Of a stretch of DNA of 64,000 nt, positions 53,015 to 62,482 are shown one piece after another; positions within the stretch are counted from its first letter, which is position 1, and every line of letters begins with the position of its first letter. A program made the position numbers and the translations under genes. Below the pieces are notes generated by a model. It was not told the origin of the DNA, ran no database searches, and saw only the letters and a program-made list of their open reading frames with translations. The DNA comes from Leucothrix pacifica (GTDB lineage: Bacteria > Pseudomonadota > Gammaproteobacteria > Thiotrichales > Thiotrichaceae). The stretch spans positions 1 through 64,000 of the forward strand of contig NZ_QGKM01000043.1 in NCBI RefSeq assembly GCF_003172875.1. The letters are read 5' to 3'.

Positions 53015-53119
53015 GATTTGAGTAAATGTAAGAATTGTAATTGCAGGTATATTGCATCGCACCATTTAAACGAATAATCTACCCGCGTTCATTATTACAG
53101 CCGAGATAACAGACTGATC

Positions 53120-53644
53120 ATGCTTAAACAAATAGAAGAAAAATTAGAATCGACCATCTTCCGTAGTCGCTGGTTGTTAGCGCCTTTTTATCTGGGTCTA
53201 ATCCTCAGTTTGTTTTTATTGTTTGTGAAGTTTGTGCAGGAGTTTTGGCACATGCTGACACATGTCTTAGTTGCCAAAGAAAGTGAGGTGATTGTCGGTA
53301 TTCTGGCACTGGTTGATATGGCGCTGGTGGGGAGTTTATTGCTGATGATCATATTCAGCGGTTATGAAATTTTTGTCTCCAAAATTCATGTGGCGCACGA
53401 GGAAGACCGTCCGGCCTGGATGGGTAAAGTTGATTTCTCCGGACTCAAGCTGAAAGTCATTGGAGCGATTGTGGCGATCTCTGCAATTGACCTGTTAAAG
53501 ACCTTTATGAATATTAATAACACGATGACCGAGGGTGATGAGAATACGCTGCAGTGGAAAGTCATTGTTCACATGACTTTTGTTGTGTCGGGGGTATTTT
53601 TTGCACTGATGGACTGGATAGCAGGTAATACTAAAAAGCATTAA
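53120..53644 (+). CDS. UPF0114/YqhA-family membrane protein
   Basis: The 174-residue inner-membrane protein of the UPF0114 family (YqhA, TIGR00645) has four helices and family text ESTIFRSRWLLAPFYLGLILSLF, LVDMALVGSLLLMIIFSGYE and LKLKVIGAIVAISAIDLLKTFMNI. The function is unknown. A T-tailed hairpin follows at 53653-53708. Confidence 0.87.
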   Translation: MLKQIEEKLESTIFRSRWLLAPFYLGLILSLFLLFVKFVQEFWHMLTHVLVAKESEVIVGILALVDMALVGSLLLMIIFSGYEIFVSKIHVAHEEDRPAWMGKVDFSGLKLKVIGAIVAISAIDLLKTFMNINNTMTEGDENTLQWKVIVHMTFVVSGVFFALMDWIAGNTKKH

Positions 53645-53652
53645 AAATATAC

Positions 53653-53708
53653 AAAACTCCCTTACATACCACGATGGAGTGAGGGAGTATCTCCAAATGG
53701 GAGTTTTT
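53653..53708 (+). terminator. Terminator-like structure with competing hairpins
   Basis: AAAACTCCC (53653-53661) can pair with GGGAGTTTTT (53699-53708), which ends in a T run. The same left arm can instead pair as CTCCCTTAC with GTGAGGGAG (to ~53687), and GGAG/CTCC inside forms a third option. It terminates yqhA transcription or attenuates read-through into the quinone reductase gene. Confidence 0.5.
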
Positions 53709-53745
53709 GTGAGATAATAAGGAATTGTATCCACGAAGAATTCCT

Positions 53746-54735
53746 ATGATTGCAGCGTCTTACTCTAGATTCGGAAGTGCAGCCGATGTGCTGGAAATAG
53801 CTCAGCGTGATATTGAGCCACCTGCGCCCGGTGAAGTTGAAGTCTTAGTACACTATTCTGGTGTTAATCCCTCTGATGTAAAAAAACGCGCGGGACTGCG
53901 CGGTGACTTTCCTGCTGACTTTGTGATTCCTCACAGTGATGGTTCTGGTGTTATCGTTGCGGTTGGTGAAGGTGTGTCAGAAGAACGCATTGGCCAAAAT
54001 GTCTGGTTATATGAAGCGCAACACAATCGCCATTGGGGAACCGCCTCTGAGTTAGTTAATCTTCCTGATAGCCAAGCCGTCAAACTTCCCTCTGCCACTG
54101 ATCTGGTCGAAGGAGCATGCTTAGGTATTCCGGCGATGACGGCGCACCGTTGCCTGACCATTGCAGGCGATATTGAAGGGCTTAATGTATTAGTCACGGG
54201 GGCCATGGGGCGCGTCGGTTATCATGCGGTACAGGTTGCTGTGGCGATGGGGGCGAAGGTCATTGCGACAGTCGGATCAGAAGATGATGTTGAAGCGATA
54301 GCAGAACTAGGCGCAGAATTGGTGCTCAATTACCATGATGAAGCCTTTGCAGATAAGGTGATTGAACACTTAGGTGGCCCATTACTTCATCGGGTGGTGG
54401 ATGTGGAGTTTGGGGTGAACCTCCCGCAGTACTTACCGGCAATGGCGGACAATTCCGCGATTGGTTGTTATGCATCAACCAAGAGCCCGACGCCTACCTT
54501 GCCGTTTTATGATCTGATGTTTAAGAACATTTCGATTCATCCAATCATTATTTACTCCATGCCGGAGTCGGCCAAAAAAGACGCCATCGATTACATTACG
54601 CAGATGCTGGAAAAAGAGCAGTTTACTCACCGTGTTGCCAAGCTGTTTAGTTTGGATGGCATTGTGCAGGCGCATGAAGCGGTGGAGCAGGGTGAACGAG
54701 GCTGCGTGCTAATAGAGTTACTGTCACATGACTGA
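53746..54735 (+). CDS. Quinone oxidoreductase (zeta-crystallin type MDR)
   Basis: A ~329-residue medium-chain dehydrogenase/reductase without structural-zinc cysteines, close to NADPH:quinone reductases. It has HYSGVNPSDVKKRAGLRG, VIPHSDGSGVIVAVGEGV, and the nucleotide-binding VLVTGAMGRVGYHAVQVA. It likely reduces quinones or enones with NADPH in the cytoplasm. I start at ATG 53746 (MIAASYSRFG). Its end overlaps the response-regulator gene by eight bases, so it heads a three-gene unit with the DctB-like system. Confidence 0.84.
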   Translation: MIAASYSRFGSAADVLEIAQRDIEPPAPGEVEVLVHYSGVNPSDVKKRAGLRGDFPADFVIPHSDGSGVIVAVGEGVSEERIGQNVWLYEAQHNRHWGTASELVNLPDSQAVKLPSATDLVEGACLGIPAMTAHRCLTIAGDIEGLNVLVTGAMGRVGYHAVQVAVAMGAKVIATVGSEDDVEAIAELGAELVLNYHDEAFADKVIEHLGGPLLHRVVDVEFGVNLPQYLPAMADNSAIGCYASTKSPTPTLPFYDLMFKNISIHPIIIYSMPESAKKDAIDYITQMLEKEQFTHRVAKLFSLDGIVQAHEAVEQGERGCVLIELLSHD

Positions 54736-55309
54736 TAGACCGGCTACTCAGTTAATCATTGTCGATGATGACTTTGATTTGCGAGACTCTCTGGAAGCTT
54801 TTTTCAGCGCGCCGGAGTTTAGCGTCACCAGTTTCAGTTCGGGAAAGGCGTTACTGGAAAGTCTCCCGGAACATTTTGACGGAGTCGTTGTTTGCGACCT
54901 GAAAATGCCAGAGATGAGTGGCTTAGAAGTACTGGAAGCGCTGCATAACACGTCAGATGCCCCGCCGGTTATTTTGATGACGGCATTTGGCGATATTCCT
55001 GTCGCTGTGAAAGCAATGAATTTGGGCGCTTATGATTTTATCGAAAAGCCATTTGATCCCGCCGTGATGAAAGAAAAGGTACTGCAGGCAGCTCAGGCGC
55101 GTCGAAGCCAGTCAACGCAGCCCAAATTAGATAAAGATTTAAAGCTGCGTGAGTATGTTGATAATTTTGAAAAATCACTACTGGAACAAGCACTGACAGA
55201 GTGTTCTGGTCACGTCGGCAAGGTTTGTGATTTGTTGAAAATTCCCCGCCGTACACTCAATGAAAAGCTATTAAAGCACGGTATTAGCCGTCAGCGCTTT
55301 TTGGGTTAG
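54728..55309 (+). CDS. Response regulator with Fis-type HTH (RegA/ActR-like or shortened DctD)
   Basis: The 193-residue regulator has a receiver (Asp57 in VVVCDLKMPEMSG; LMTAFGDIPVAVKAMNLGAYDFIEKPFDP) and a C-terminal Fis-type helix-turn-helix (EQALTECSGHVGKVCDLLKIPRRTLNEKLLKHG). The receiver text is DctD-like, but the AAA+ sigma-54 domain is missing. The layout equals RegA/PrrA/ActR. It is followed after 30 bases by a DctB-type kinase, its likely partner. Confidence 0.86.
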   Translation: MTDRPATQLIIVDDDFDLRDSLEAFFSAPEFSVTSFSSGKALLESLPEHFDGVVVCDLKMPEMSGLEVLEALHNTSDAPPVILMTAFGDIPVAVKAMNLGAYDFIEKPFDPAVMKEKVLQAAQARRSQSTQPKLDKDLKLREYVDNFEKSLLEQALTECSGHVGKVCDLLKIPRRTLNEKLLKHGISRQRFLG

Positions 55310-55339
55310 GCGCACTTCAGCGCTCAGCCTATCCTCACT

Positions 55340-57085
55340 ATGCAAGCATTCAAAGACTCCAGAGCACTTCAACTAATCGCTGCATTGACTGTTTTATTGG
55401 CGCTGGTCTTGGCGCATCTTTTTTTGCGCGGTTATTATCTTGAACAGCAGTCTGCGCGACAAAATGAGCGTGTTGAAGTGTATCGAAGCTCATTGTTTGC
55501 CACATTGAGTCGGCATGATTATTTACCCGGCGTACTCAGCAAGAACGATGCACTGTTTGAAAAAGCCTTTGAGCAACCAGAGCAAGCCAGTGCTGTTTTA
55601 GAGTCGGTTCGAAGTGCGTCTCAGGCTGATTTTATCTACATAATGGCGGCAGATGGCACCACTATTGCCTCCAGTAACTGGGACCATGAGGAAAGCTTTG
55701 TTGGTGAAAACTATGGCTTCAGACCTTACTTTTCCCGAGCTGTGGAGCAGGGCAGTGGCGACTTTTTCGGAATCGGTGCGACGACCCGTATTGCAGGGTA
55801 CTTTGTCTCTGCGCGCTATCCTGAGACAGGGCCGGTCAAAGCGGTCACTGCAGTGAAAGTCAACTCATCGACCCTGGATAAAAACTGGAAAGGGAGCGAG
55901 GCAGAGGTTTTTGTTTCTGATAAAAATGGCATTGTGATTTTAAGTAGTAGCCCAAAGTGGCGCTATAAATCACTACGCCCCATCACTCAACAGCAGCGCG
56001 AAGAAATTCGAAAGCAACGTCAGTTTGGTAATGAAACGCTCGCTCCTCTGGGGCTGAAGGAGTCTGGAGAAGGCCAGTTATTGGTCACGATTCAGAATAC
56101 ACAATACCTGCAAACGACCGCAGATATCGGCAAAATGGGCTGGGAGCTTCACTACCTCGTGCCGTATTCTGTGGTGCAAAGTCAGTTGGTCTCGTTTTGG
56201 TCTAAGGCAATTATCATCGCTCTGATGGCGATTGCAGCCTTGCTGTTAATACGCATGATCAATGCCCATAATGCCTTGCGTGATTCCCAAGGTGAGTCCA
56301 GTAAACTGCGCGAGTTAAACCGCTCGCTTGAACATGAAATTATTGAGCGTAAACAGGTGGAGGCTGCATTAAGAAAGGCTGAAACCGATCTGCGACGTAC
56401 CAGTAAGCTCACTGCAATGGGGCAATTATCTGCATCGATTACTCATGAGTTGGGGCAGCCGTTATCGGCGATGCGTACTTACATCGCAAGTCTTGGCGCA
56501 CATTCCTCACAGGAAACGCAGGATAAAACGCTTGGTAAGCTGACGTCTTTAGTGGAGCGGATGATCTCTATCACGCAACAACTACGCTACTTTGCACGCA
56601 GTGGTGATAAGGAAATACGTCGTGTCAATCTACGCGATACCATACAAGGGGCGTTAAATAGTACCCAGCCCGCAATTCAGGCGGCTAATGTGACGCTGGA
56701 TATTCAGCAGAGTGACAAGCCGGTCAATGTGTTGGCTGGCAGTGTGCGCATGGAGCAGGTACTGGTAAATCTGATCCGTAATGCGCTGGATGCTATGCAG
56801 GAAAACCCACCTGAGAAGCCACGACATTTATTGATTCACTTGTCTACTGAGCAAAATCAGGCAGTGTTGACCGTCGAAGACTCTGGCCCTGGCATCAGTG
56901 AAGAGGCGCAAAAAATGCTCTACGAGCCGTTTTATAGTACTAAGCCATCGGGGATAGGGATGGGCTTAGGGTTGGCGATATCGACCAATATTATCGCTGA
57001 GTTGGAGGGGAGCTTAAGTGCAGAAAACCGTCCGCAAGGTGGAGCGCGGTTTATTGTGAGAGTGCCACTGCTCGAATCAGATTAG
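55340..57085 (+). CDS. DctB-like sensor histidine kinase
   Basis: A 581-residue kinase: helix (~9-30), periplasmic double-PAS sensor (~32-285) with the DctB-typical ENYGFRPYFSRAV at ~123-135, second helix (~286-305), coiled coil (~310-350), HisKA with ITHELGQPLSAMRT (His369), and HATPase_c with VLVNLIRNALDAM and GMGLGLAIST. DctB senses C4-dicarboxylates. The partner regulator lies just upstream. A TRAP transporter is 1.5-5 kb away on the other strand, a possible target. Confidence 0.87.
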   Translation: MQAFKDSRALQLIAALTVLLALVLAHLFLRGYYLEQQSARQNERVEVYRSSLFATLSRHDYLPGVLSKNDALFEKAFEQPEQASAVLESVRSASQADFIYIMAADGTTIASSNWDHEESFVGENYGFRPYFSRAVEQGSGDFFGIGATTRIAGYFVSARYPETGPVKAVTAVKVNSSTLDKNWKGSEAEVFVSDKNGIVILSSSPKWRYKSLRPITQQQREEIRKQRQFGNETLAPLGLKESGEGQLLVTIQNTQYLQTTADIGKMGWELHYLVPYSVVQSQLVSFWSKAIIIALMAIAALLLIRMINAHNALRDSQGESSKLRELNRSLEHEIIERKQVEAALRKAETDLRRTSKLTAMGQLSASITHELGQPLSAMRTYIASLGAHSSQETQDKTLGKLTSLVERMISITQQLRYFARSGDKEIRRVNLRDTIQGALNSTQPAIQAANVTLDIQQSDKPVNVLAGSVRMEQVLVNLIRNALDAMQENPPEKPRHLLIHLSTEQNQAVLTVEDSGPGISEEAQKMLYEPFYSTKPSGIGMGLGLAISTNIIAELEGSLSAENRPQGGARFIVRVPLLESD

Positions 57086-57101
57086 AGGCAGCCAAGCTGA
57101 A

Positions 57102-57317
57102 TCACTCAGACTCAACCATCGCCTTAATCTTCACTGCCTTTTCAAAATGATCTAATTCATGCGTTTTAATCCACCACTCCGCAGCTTCCATCAAGAGCTC
57201 GGGGTCATCATTTTTATTAGCAAAGAAAGCATAGAATGACAGTCCGACATTCGTTCCTTTCTTCTCAATTTTTTCATCACATACGCTGATGATTTTTCGC
57301 TTTAAACTGGTTCTCAT
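57102..57317 (-). CDS. Small hypothetical protein
   Basis: The 71-residue soluble protein MRTSLKRKIISVCDEKIEKK... is mostly helical and has EAAEWWIKTHELDHFEKAVKI near the end. I do not recognise the family. It is 41 bases downstream of the next minus-strand gene and convergent with the DctB gene. Confidence 0.45.
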   Translation of the reverse strand: MRTSLKRKIISVCDEKIEKKGTNVGLSFYAFFANKNDDPELLMEAAEWWIKTHELDHFEKAVKIKAMVESE

Positions 57318-57357
57318 GGTTTTCTAAGTGGCTTAGCTAAATGGACACACCACAATA

Positions 57358-57960
57358 TCACTCCACGAGTTTCTTATCACGACTTGACTGAGAGTAAATC
57401 TGAGAACTGCCTTTTGGTTCAACTGCTTTAGGTGTTTCAGCAGCGTTTTTAACAGGTTTTACTGGCTGGGGTGTTACGCAAGCTTGAATGGCTTTTTCCT
57501 GCGCCTCTGTCACGCCATAAGGTTGGAAATCACAAGCGCCAAGGTGCAAGCTCATTCCCGTTTTGTCATCTGACTTCAACAAGAAATTACCGGCCTTCTT
57601 ATCCTCAGGTAATTTGGCACACCAAGGGCCGGCGCAGGAGGTAGTAATACGCACTTTGGCGTCTTTCACCTCGCGCATCCCGGATTGATCGTTAACCGTT
57701 CCGGTGAATAAATAATCTGCGACGGCAGGGCCTTGTCCACCGATGCTGCCTTCATTCTTTTCTTGTGAAATGACTTTGTTTAGTCGTAACTGACCTTTTG
57801 CCCACACAGGCTTATCCATGGATTTACAGATTTGAACAGGATCAGGTCGCATACAACTGAGTGCGTGTGCTTGTTGTGTGCTGGTTAATAATCCGATGAG
57901 TGACCCACCGATCAATCCGGCAATCATGAATAGTGGCGTATTGAATCGCAGTTGTGTCAT
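57358..57960 (-). CDS. Secreted protein of unknown function
   Basis: From ATG 57960 (GAGGAAATACTT upstream) this ~200-residue protein has a signal peptide (hydrophobic IAGLIGGSLIGLLTS, then QQAHALS, cleavage near 34) and a mature part with paired cysteines (CMRPDPVQICKSM; CAGPWCAKL; CDFQPYG; ACVTP), likely disulfides. A Pro/Lys-rich tail (PQPVKPVKNAAETPKAVEPK) ends it. The family is not recognised; the Cys pairs fit a periplasmic or outer-surface role. Confidence 0.6.
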   Translation of the reverse strand: MTQLRFNTPLFMIAGLIGGSLIGLLTSTQQAHALSCMRPDPVQICKSMDKPVWAKGQLRLNKVISQEKNEGSIGGQGPAVADYLFTGTVNDQSGMREVKDAKVRITTSCAGPWCAKLPEDKKAGNFLLKSDDKTGMSLHLGACDFQPYGVTEAQEKAIQACVTPQPVKPVKNAAETPKAVEPKGSSQIYSQSSRDKKLVE

Positions 57961-58112
57961 AAGTATTTCCTCTGGTGACTCAGAGCCGTCAGTACGGCAC
58001 CGGGTAATCAAACAAGTCGATTAATGAAACAATCTTAGGGATGAGACTCTGTATAAAGTATAGAGTTCTTAGTGAAACAGGGGGAGGGGATTATTAGAAT
58101 GTTTACAGAACA

Positions 58113-58149
58113 GATAATAAACCCAGCAAGGTGAAATCACCTTACCGGG
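58113..58149 (-). terminator. Terminator of the universal stress protein gene
   Basis: On the minus strand CCCGGTAAGGTGA pairs with TCACCTTGCTGGG with mismatches, and TTTATTAT follows. The core arms AAGGTGA (58128-58134) and TCACCTT (58137-58143) are perfect. It lies ten bases beyond the UspA stop and ends the TRAP operon. Confidence 0.6.
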
Positions 58150-58158
58150 ATCAACTAC

Positions 58159-58593
58159 TTAGCGAACAACATACACCGAGCAGGTGGAATGTCGAACCAC
58201 GCGCGAGGCGTTAGGCCCAAGTAAGTAATCAGCGAAGTCAGGCTTTCGGGCACCACCCACAACGATTAATGAGGACTGAGCAGCCTCGGCGACTTTTAAA
58301 ATCTCCTGATAGCTCTTTCCGGACGCGACTATGTGACGCGCTTTTTCATTAACTTCATCACCAAGCACTGATGACACCTGCTCATTGAGCTTGCGCTTAG
58401 CCTCAGCTAAGATTTTGTGCTGTTGCTCTTCGTTAAAAAAGCCACTCACCAAGCTGGTACCAAAGTCAGGTATGACGGTGATCACATCCAGTTGGGCGTC
58501 ATCCATCTCAGCCAGTTTTGCTGCTGCTCTTAACGTGTTAGCACCACGATTAGGCTGGCTAATATCGATGGCACAGAGTACTGATTTCTTCAT
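58159..58593 (-). CDS. Universal stress protein (UspA family)
   Basis: The 144-residue UspA-fold protein has VLCAIDISQPNR at the N-terminus and the C-terminal nucleotide-binding signature IVVGGARKPDFADYLLGPNASRVVRHSTCSVYVV. ATP-binding UspA proteins use G-2x-G-9x-G(S/T); here the second half is G..NASRV. Its ATG overlaps the TRAP permease stop by four bases. In Halomonas a similar protein, TeaD, controls the TRAP transporter TeaABC, so a regulatory role in uptake is likely. Confidence 0.86.
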   Translation of the reverse strand: MKKSVLCAIDISQPNRGANTLRAAAKLAEMDDAQLDVITVIPDFGTSLVSGFFNEEQQHKILAEAKRKLNEQVSSVLGDEVNEKARHIVASGKSYQEILKVAEAAQSSLIVVGGARKPDFADYLLGPNASRVVRHSTCSVYVVR

Positions 58594-61220
58594 GCTGAAG
58601 CCTCCTGATTAGTCGTCGATACCGGCACGATTTTTTCAGCTCTGCGACGCTGTAATAAAGCAACACCCACAAGCGCTAATAATGCAGGAATAAAGACTAA
58701 CTCTTTAGGTAGTTGTGATGCCGGTGCCGATATGGTTTTAATCTGCACAGGGTCATCACCATAGAAGTCAAAACCTTCGAGTTGCTTCACAAACGGTGAG
58801 CTAAATGATGGTTCATCCATTTTCACGATGTCACCTTCCGGTACTAACAGCAGACCTGTATCTGCTAATCGCTCGGTACCACTCTTCTCGTCTTTTACGC
58901 TAACAACGATCGTGGTGTCTTTTATCTCACCTGTATCAAAGTCAGGTCCGGAAACAACAACCCGCAAGTCTTGACCAGGTTCTGCGTTCGCTAGAGCCTG
59001 TTCAAACTGAGACGCAGCTACCGTTTCAAATGGTGGTTGAATCTTATTCATCACGAAGTCAGGACGGAACAAGGCGAATGCGATCAATACCAGTGCGATG
59101 CTTTCATAGATACGACTCTTAGTGATAAACCAGCCCATCGTTCCGGCGGTAAATACCAGGATCGCAATTGAGGAGATCACAAAAATTAAGATGCCTTTTG
59201 CAAAGCCTACATCAATCAATAGTAAGTCGGTGTTGAAGATAAACACGAACGGCAAGGCGATTGTTCTAAGTGAATAGAAGAATGCCACAAAACCAGTTTT
59301 AATCGCGTCACCACCGGATACAGCAGCCGCCGCAAAACTCGCGAGTCCAACAGGCGGCGTCACATCGGCCATGATTCCAAAGTAGAATACAAACAGATGC
59401 ACGGCAATTAGCGGCACAATCAAACCTGACTGTGCGCCAAGCTCAACTACAACACCTGCCATTAACGATGACACCACAATGTAGTTCGCAGTGGTCGGTA
59501 GCCCCATACCAAGGATCAGACTTAACAAGCCCACCATGACTAACATGAGAATCAAATTTCCACCGGACAAGAACTCAACAAGGTCAGCCATAACTTGACC
59601 AACACCAGTTAGCGTCACGGTACCGACGATTACACCCGCAGTTGCAGTCGCCAGACCGATACCGATCATATTGCGTGAGCCGTCAATCATGCCTTCGAGA
59701 AGATCGCCAACACCCAGTTTAAAGGCTGAGACCATCTCACTACCGCCACGGAACATCGCCTTAAGAGGACGCTGTGTGAGCAGTATGACGAACAGCAATG
59801 CCGTTGCCCAGAATGCCGACAGTCCCGGAGACTTTTGCTCAATCATCAGGAAGTAGACCAGCACCACGATTGGGAGTAGGTAGTAGAGACCTGCTTTATA
59901 AATCTCTGCCACTACCGGTAGCTCAACCTTCTCTGCATTAGGGTCATCTGGCTCTAAATCAGGCACTCGTGAGGCAACCCATAGCAGGACAATGTACGCC
60001 ACACCAACCAGACCAGATAACAGTAGACCAGAGTTTTCAGGGAATGCTGAGGTTATCCATTGCACGGGGTATTTGACCCCATAACACAGCGCGGCGAAAC
60101 CGATAAAGAACCCGGCCATACCACCAATCGTACGTCCCATCGAAACAACACGGTTGCCCAGTGTTGGCATATTGGTTTTGACCGCTTCTAAGTGAACGAT
60201 GTAAACCAGTGCGATATAGGAAATAGCCGCAGGCAGGAAGGCGTGTGTGATAACTTCCAGATAGGAAATCCCCACGTATTCAACCATCAGGAAGGCCGCT
60301 GCTCCCATTACCGGAGGCATAATTTGTCCGTTAACGGAACTGGCCACCTCCACAGCGCCGGCTTTTTCGGAGGTAAAGCCCACCCGTTTCATTAGCGGTA
60401 TGGTAAAGGTACCGGTGGTGACCACGTTTGCGATGGATGATCCTGAGATCAGTCCTGTCGCTGCAGAACCCACAACTGCCGCTTTTGCCGGACCACCGCG
60501 CAGGTGTCCCAGTGCGCCAAACGCCATCTTAATGAAGTAGTTACCGGCCCCTGCTTTATCAAGCAATGCACCAAATAATACGAATAGGAATACAAACTTG
60601 GTCGATACCCCGAGTGCAATACCGAATACACCTTCAGAAGTGATCCACATATGACTCATGGCTTTCTTCAGTGACGCGCCTTTCCAGCGAATGACATCGG
60701 GTACCCACTCTGATGAACCAAAGAATACATAGGCTAAGAAGATCGTGGCAATGATCGCCATCGCCGGGCCCAGTGCTCGACGAGCCGCTTCAAACAGGAG
60801 CAGTAGACCAGCGAGCGCGACCCATTTATCAACATCATCAGCTAAACCACCTGAGGCAACAATCTTTTCATAAAAGATGAAACCGTAGAGCGCAATAAAA
60901 GAGCCGGCAAATGCCATGATCCAGTCCGCAATGGGAATGTAATGACGAGGACTTGATTTGAGTGCGGGGTAAGCCATGAAGGCCAGGAATATTGCGAATG
61001 CTAAGTGAATCTGGCGAGAGTTGTTGATGAGATCGCCGGGTAAAATATTGTTAGACAGTGGTGATGCGAGAATGATTTGGAATACTGCCCAGATGATCGC
61101 GACAATTGCTAAAAATGTTCCTATTGAGCCTTTGGGTGATCTGGAACCCGTGTCGGAGGCAGCGACCAGTTCCTGGAGTTCCTCTTCGCTCAACGCATTA
61201 TCTTTGGGACTAACAGACAT
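58590..61220 (-). CDS. TRAP transporter fused permease (TAXI type)
   Basis: The 876-residue protein fuses the small (DctQ-like, about four helices at ~35-160) and large (DctM-like, ~12 helices at ~165-700) TRAP subunits, followed by a ~150-residue C-terminal region (after ~720) with a soluble DUF3394-like part and a last helix. Family blocks GAVEVASSVNGQIMPPVMGAAAFLMVEY and GMGLPTTANYIVVSSLMAG are present. It imports an organic acid with sodium, using the TAXI receptor encoded upstream. It is followed by a UspA gene. Confidence 0.9.
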   Translation of the reverse strand: MSVSPKDNALSEEELQELVAASDTGSRSPKGSIGTFLAIVAIIWAVFQIILASPLSNNILPGDLINNSRQIHLAFAIFLAFMAYPALKSSPRHYIPIADWIMAFAGSFIALYGFIFYEKIVASGGLADDVDKWVALAGLLLLFEAARRALGPAMAIIATIFLAYVFFGSSEWVPDVIRWKGASLKKAMSHMWITSEGVFGIALGVSTKFVFLFVLFGALLDKAGAGNYFIKMAFGALGHLRGGPAKAAVVGSAATGLISGSSIANVVTTGTFTIPLMKRVGFTSEKAGAVEVASSVNGQIMPPVMGAAAFLMVEYVGISYLEVITHAFLPAAISYIALVYIVHLEAVKTNMPTLGNRVVSMGRTIGGMAGFFIGFAALCYGVKYPVQWITSAFPENSGLLLSGLVGVAYIVLLWVASRVPDLEPDDPNAEKVELPVVAEIYKAGLYYLLPIVVLVYFLMIEQKSPGLSAFWATALLFVILLTQRPLKAMFRGGSEMVSAFKLGVGDLLEGMIDGSRNMIGIGLATATAGVIVGTVTLTGVGQVMADLVEFLSGGNLILMLVMVGLLSLILGMGLPTTANYIVVSSLMAGVVVELGAQSGLIVPLIAVHLFVFYFGIMADVTPPVGLASFAAAAVSGGDAIKTGFVAFFYSLRTIALPFVFIFNTDLLLIDVGFAKGILIFVISSIAILVFTAGTMGWFITKSRIYESIALVLIAFALFRPDFVMNKIQPPFETVAASQFEQALANAEPGQDLRVVVSGPDFDTGEIKDTTIVVSVKDEKSGTERLADTGLLLVPEGDIVKMDEPSFSSPFVKQLEGFDFYGDDPVQIKTISAPASQLPKELVFIPALLALVGVALLQRRRAEKIVPVSTTNQEASA

Positions 61221-61284
61221 AGTTCTCTCCCTTGAAATAGCTAGAATTTAATAACCAATATGACCTTTCAAATTATTAAATGAG

Positions 61285-61318
61285 AAAAAATTAAGGGGCA
61301 CCGATAGCGCCCCTTAAT
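61285..61318 (-). terminator. Terminator/attenuator between TAXI receptor and TRAP permease
   Basis: ATTAAGGGGC and GCCCCTTAAT are perfect 10-bp arms around a 9-base loop, followed on the minus strand by TTTTTT. It sits 19 bases after the receptor gene stop and 65 bases before the permease start. It should stop most transcripts, giving more receptor than permease, as is usual for such operons. Confidence 0.85.
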
Positions 61319-61336
61319 CTCGTAGGGGATGTTTCT

Positions 61337-62299
61337 TTACTCGATCAAACCAGCTTCTTTGTAGTACTTAGCAGCACCTGCGTGTAGCGGTGCAGAAAGA
61401 CTAGCTGTCGCCATGTTCTTTGGCTCCAGGTTAGCAAATGCCGGGTGTAGCTTTTTAAATGCGTCGATGTTTTCCATGACCGACTTAACAACTGTGTATA
61501 CCGCTTCTTCAGAAACGTCAGCAGACGTTACGAAGGTTGCACCAACACCAAATGTCTGTGTGTCTTCATCACTACCACGGTACATTTTGCCCGGAATAGT
61601 CGCTGTACGGTAGAACGGGTTATCATCAACCAGCTTAGTGACCGCATCGCCGTCAACTGTCACTAGTACAGAATCACAAGCAGTCGTTGCTTCCTGAATA
61701 GAACCTGATGGATGACCAACCGTGTAAACCATTGCGTCGATTTGGTTATCACATAGCGCAGCAGACTGCTCAGCAGGCTTTAACTCTGTCGCTAGTTTAA
61801 AGTCATCTGTTGTCATGCCTTTAGCTTCAAGCAGTACTTCCATAGTTCCACGCTGGCCTGAACCAGGGTTACCGATGTTGACTCGCTTACCTTTCAGGTC
61901 ATCAAAGTTTTTGATGCCTGCATCCGCACGTGCAACGACTGTGAACGGCTCTGGGTGAACAGAGAATACAGAGCGCAGCTTTTCAAACTTACCTGCATCT
62001 TTAAACTTAGAAGTACCGTTGTATGCGTGATACTGCCAGTCAGACTGTGCCACACCGAACTCTAGCTCGCCTTCGCGGATTGTGTTGATGTTGTAGACTG
62101 ATCCACCTGTTGACTCAACAGAACAGCGGATACCGTGTTCCTTACGGCCCTTGTTGACTAAGCGGCAAATTGCACCACCTGTAGGGTAGTAAACACCAGT
62201 TACACCACCAGTACCGATAGTAATAAATTCTTCTGCATGTACAGCAGCGGGTGCTGCAACAGCAAGTGTTAGCAATGAAGCTGAAAGAATCTTTAGCAT
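61337..62299 (-). CDS. TAXI-family TRAP substrate-binding protein
   Basis: The ~320-residue periplasmic receptor has a signal peptide ending PAAVHAEE (~23) and TAXI-family text [20 protein letters not shown] near 26-46, [31 protein letters not shown] and [12 protein letters not shown]. It captures an organic acid (glutamate or oxoglutarate are known for the family) and delivers it to the fused permease. I use ATG 62299, with GGTGGAG upstream; the in-frame 62311 start adds four residues. Confidence 0.9.
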   Translation of the reverse strand: MLKILSASLLTLAVAAPAAVHAEEFITIGTGGVTGVYYPTGGAICRLVNKGRKEHGIRCSVESTGGSVYNINTIREGELEFGVAQSDWQYHAYNGTSKFKDAGKFEKLRSVFSVHPEPFTVVARADAGIKNFDDLKGKRVNIGNPGSGQRGTMEVLLEAKGMTTDDFKLATELKPAEQSAALCDNQIDAMVYTVGHPSGSIQEATTACDSVLVTVDGDAVTKLVDDNPFYRTATIPGKMYRGSDEDTQTFGVGATFVTSADVSEEAVYTVVKSVMENIDAFKKLHPAFANLEPKNMATASLSAPLHAGAAKYYKEAGLIE

Positions 62300-62482
62300 T
62301 GTTATCTCCACCTTTAGTTAAATGTTAGTAAGGTTATTGCGCCTATACCTTTTATCATAATTACATCCACTATTACTAATTACTATGCGCGTTTGCACTT
62401 AGGTAATGACGCGTATTTACCATGATTGTAATTAAGCGGATAATTGATAATGATGCGCTATTGTTTTTATTGAGATCACTGA

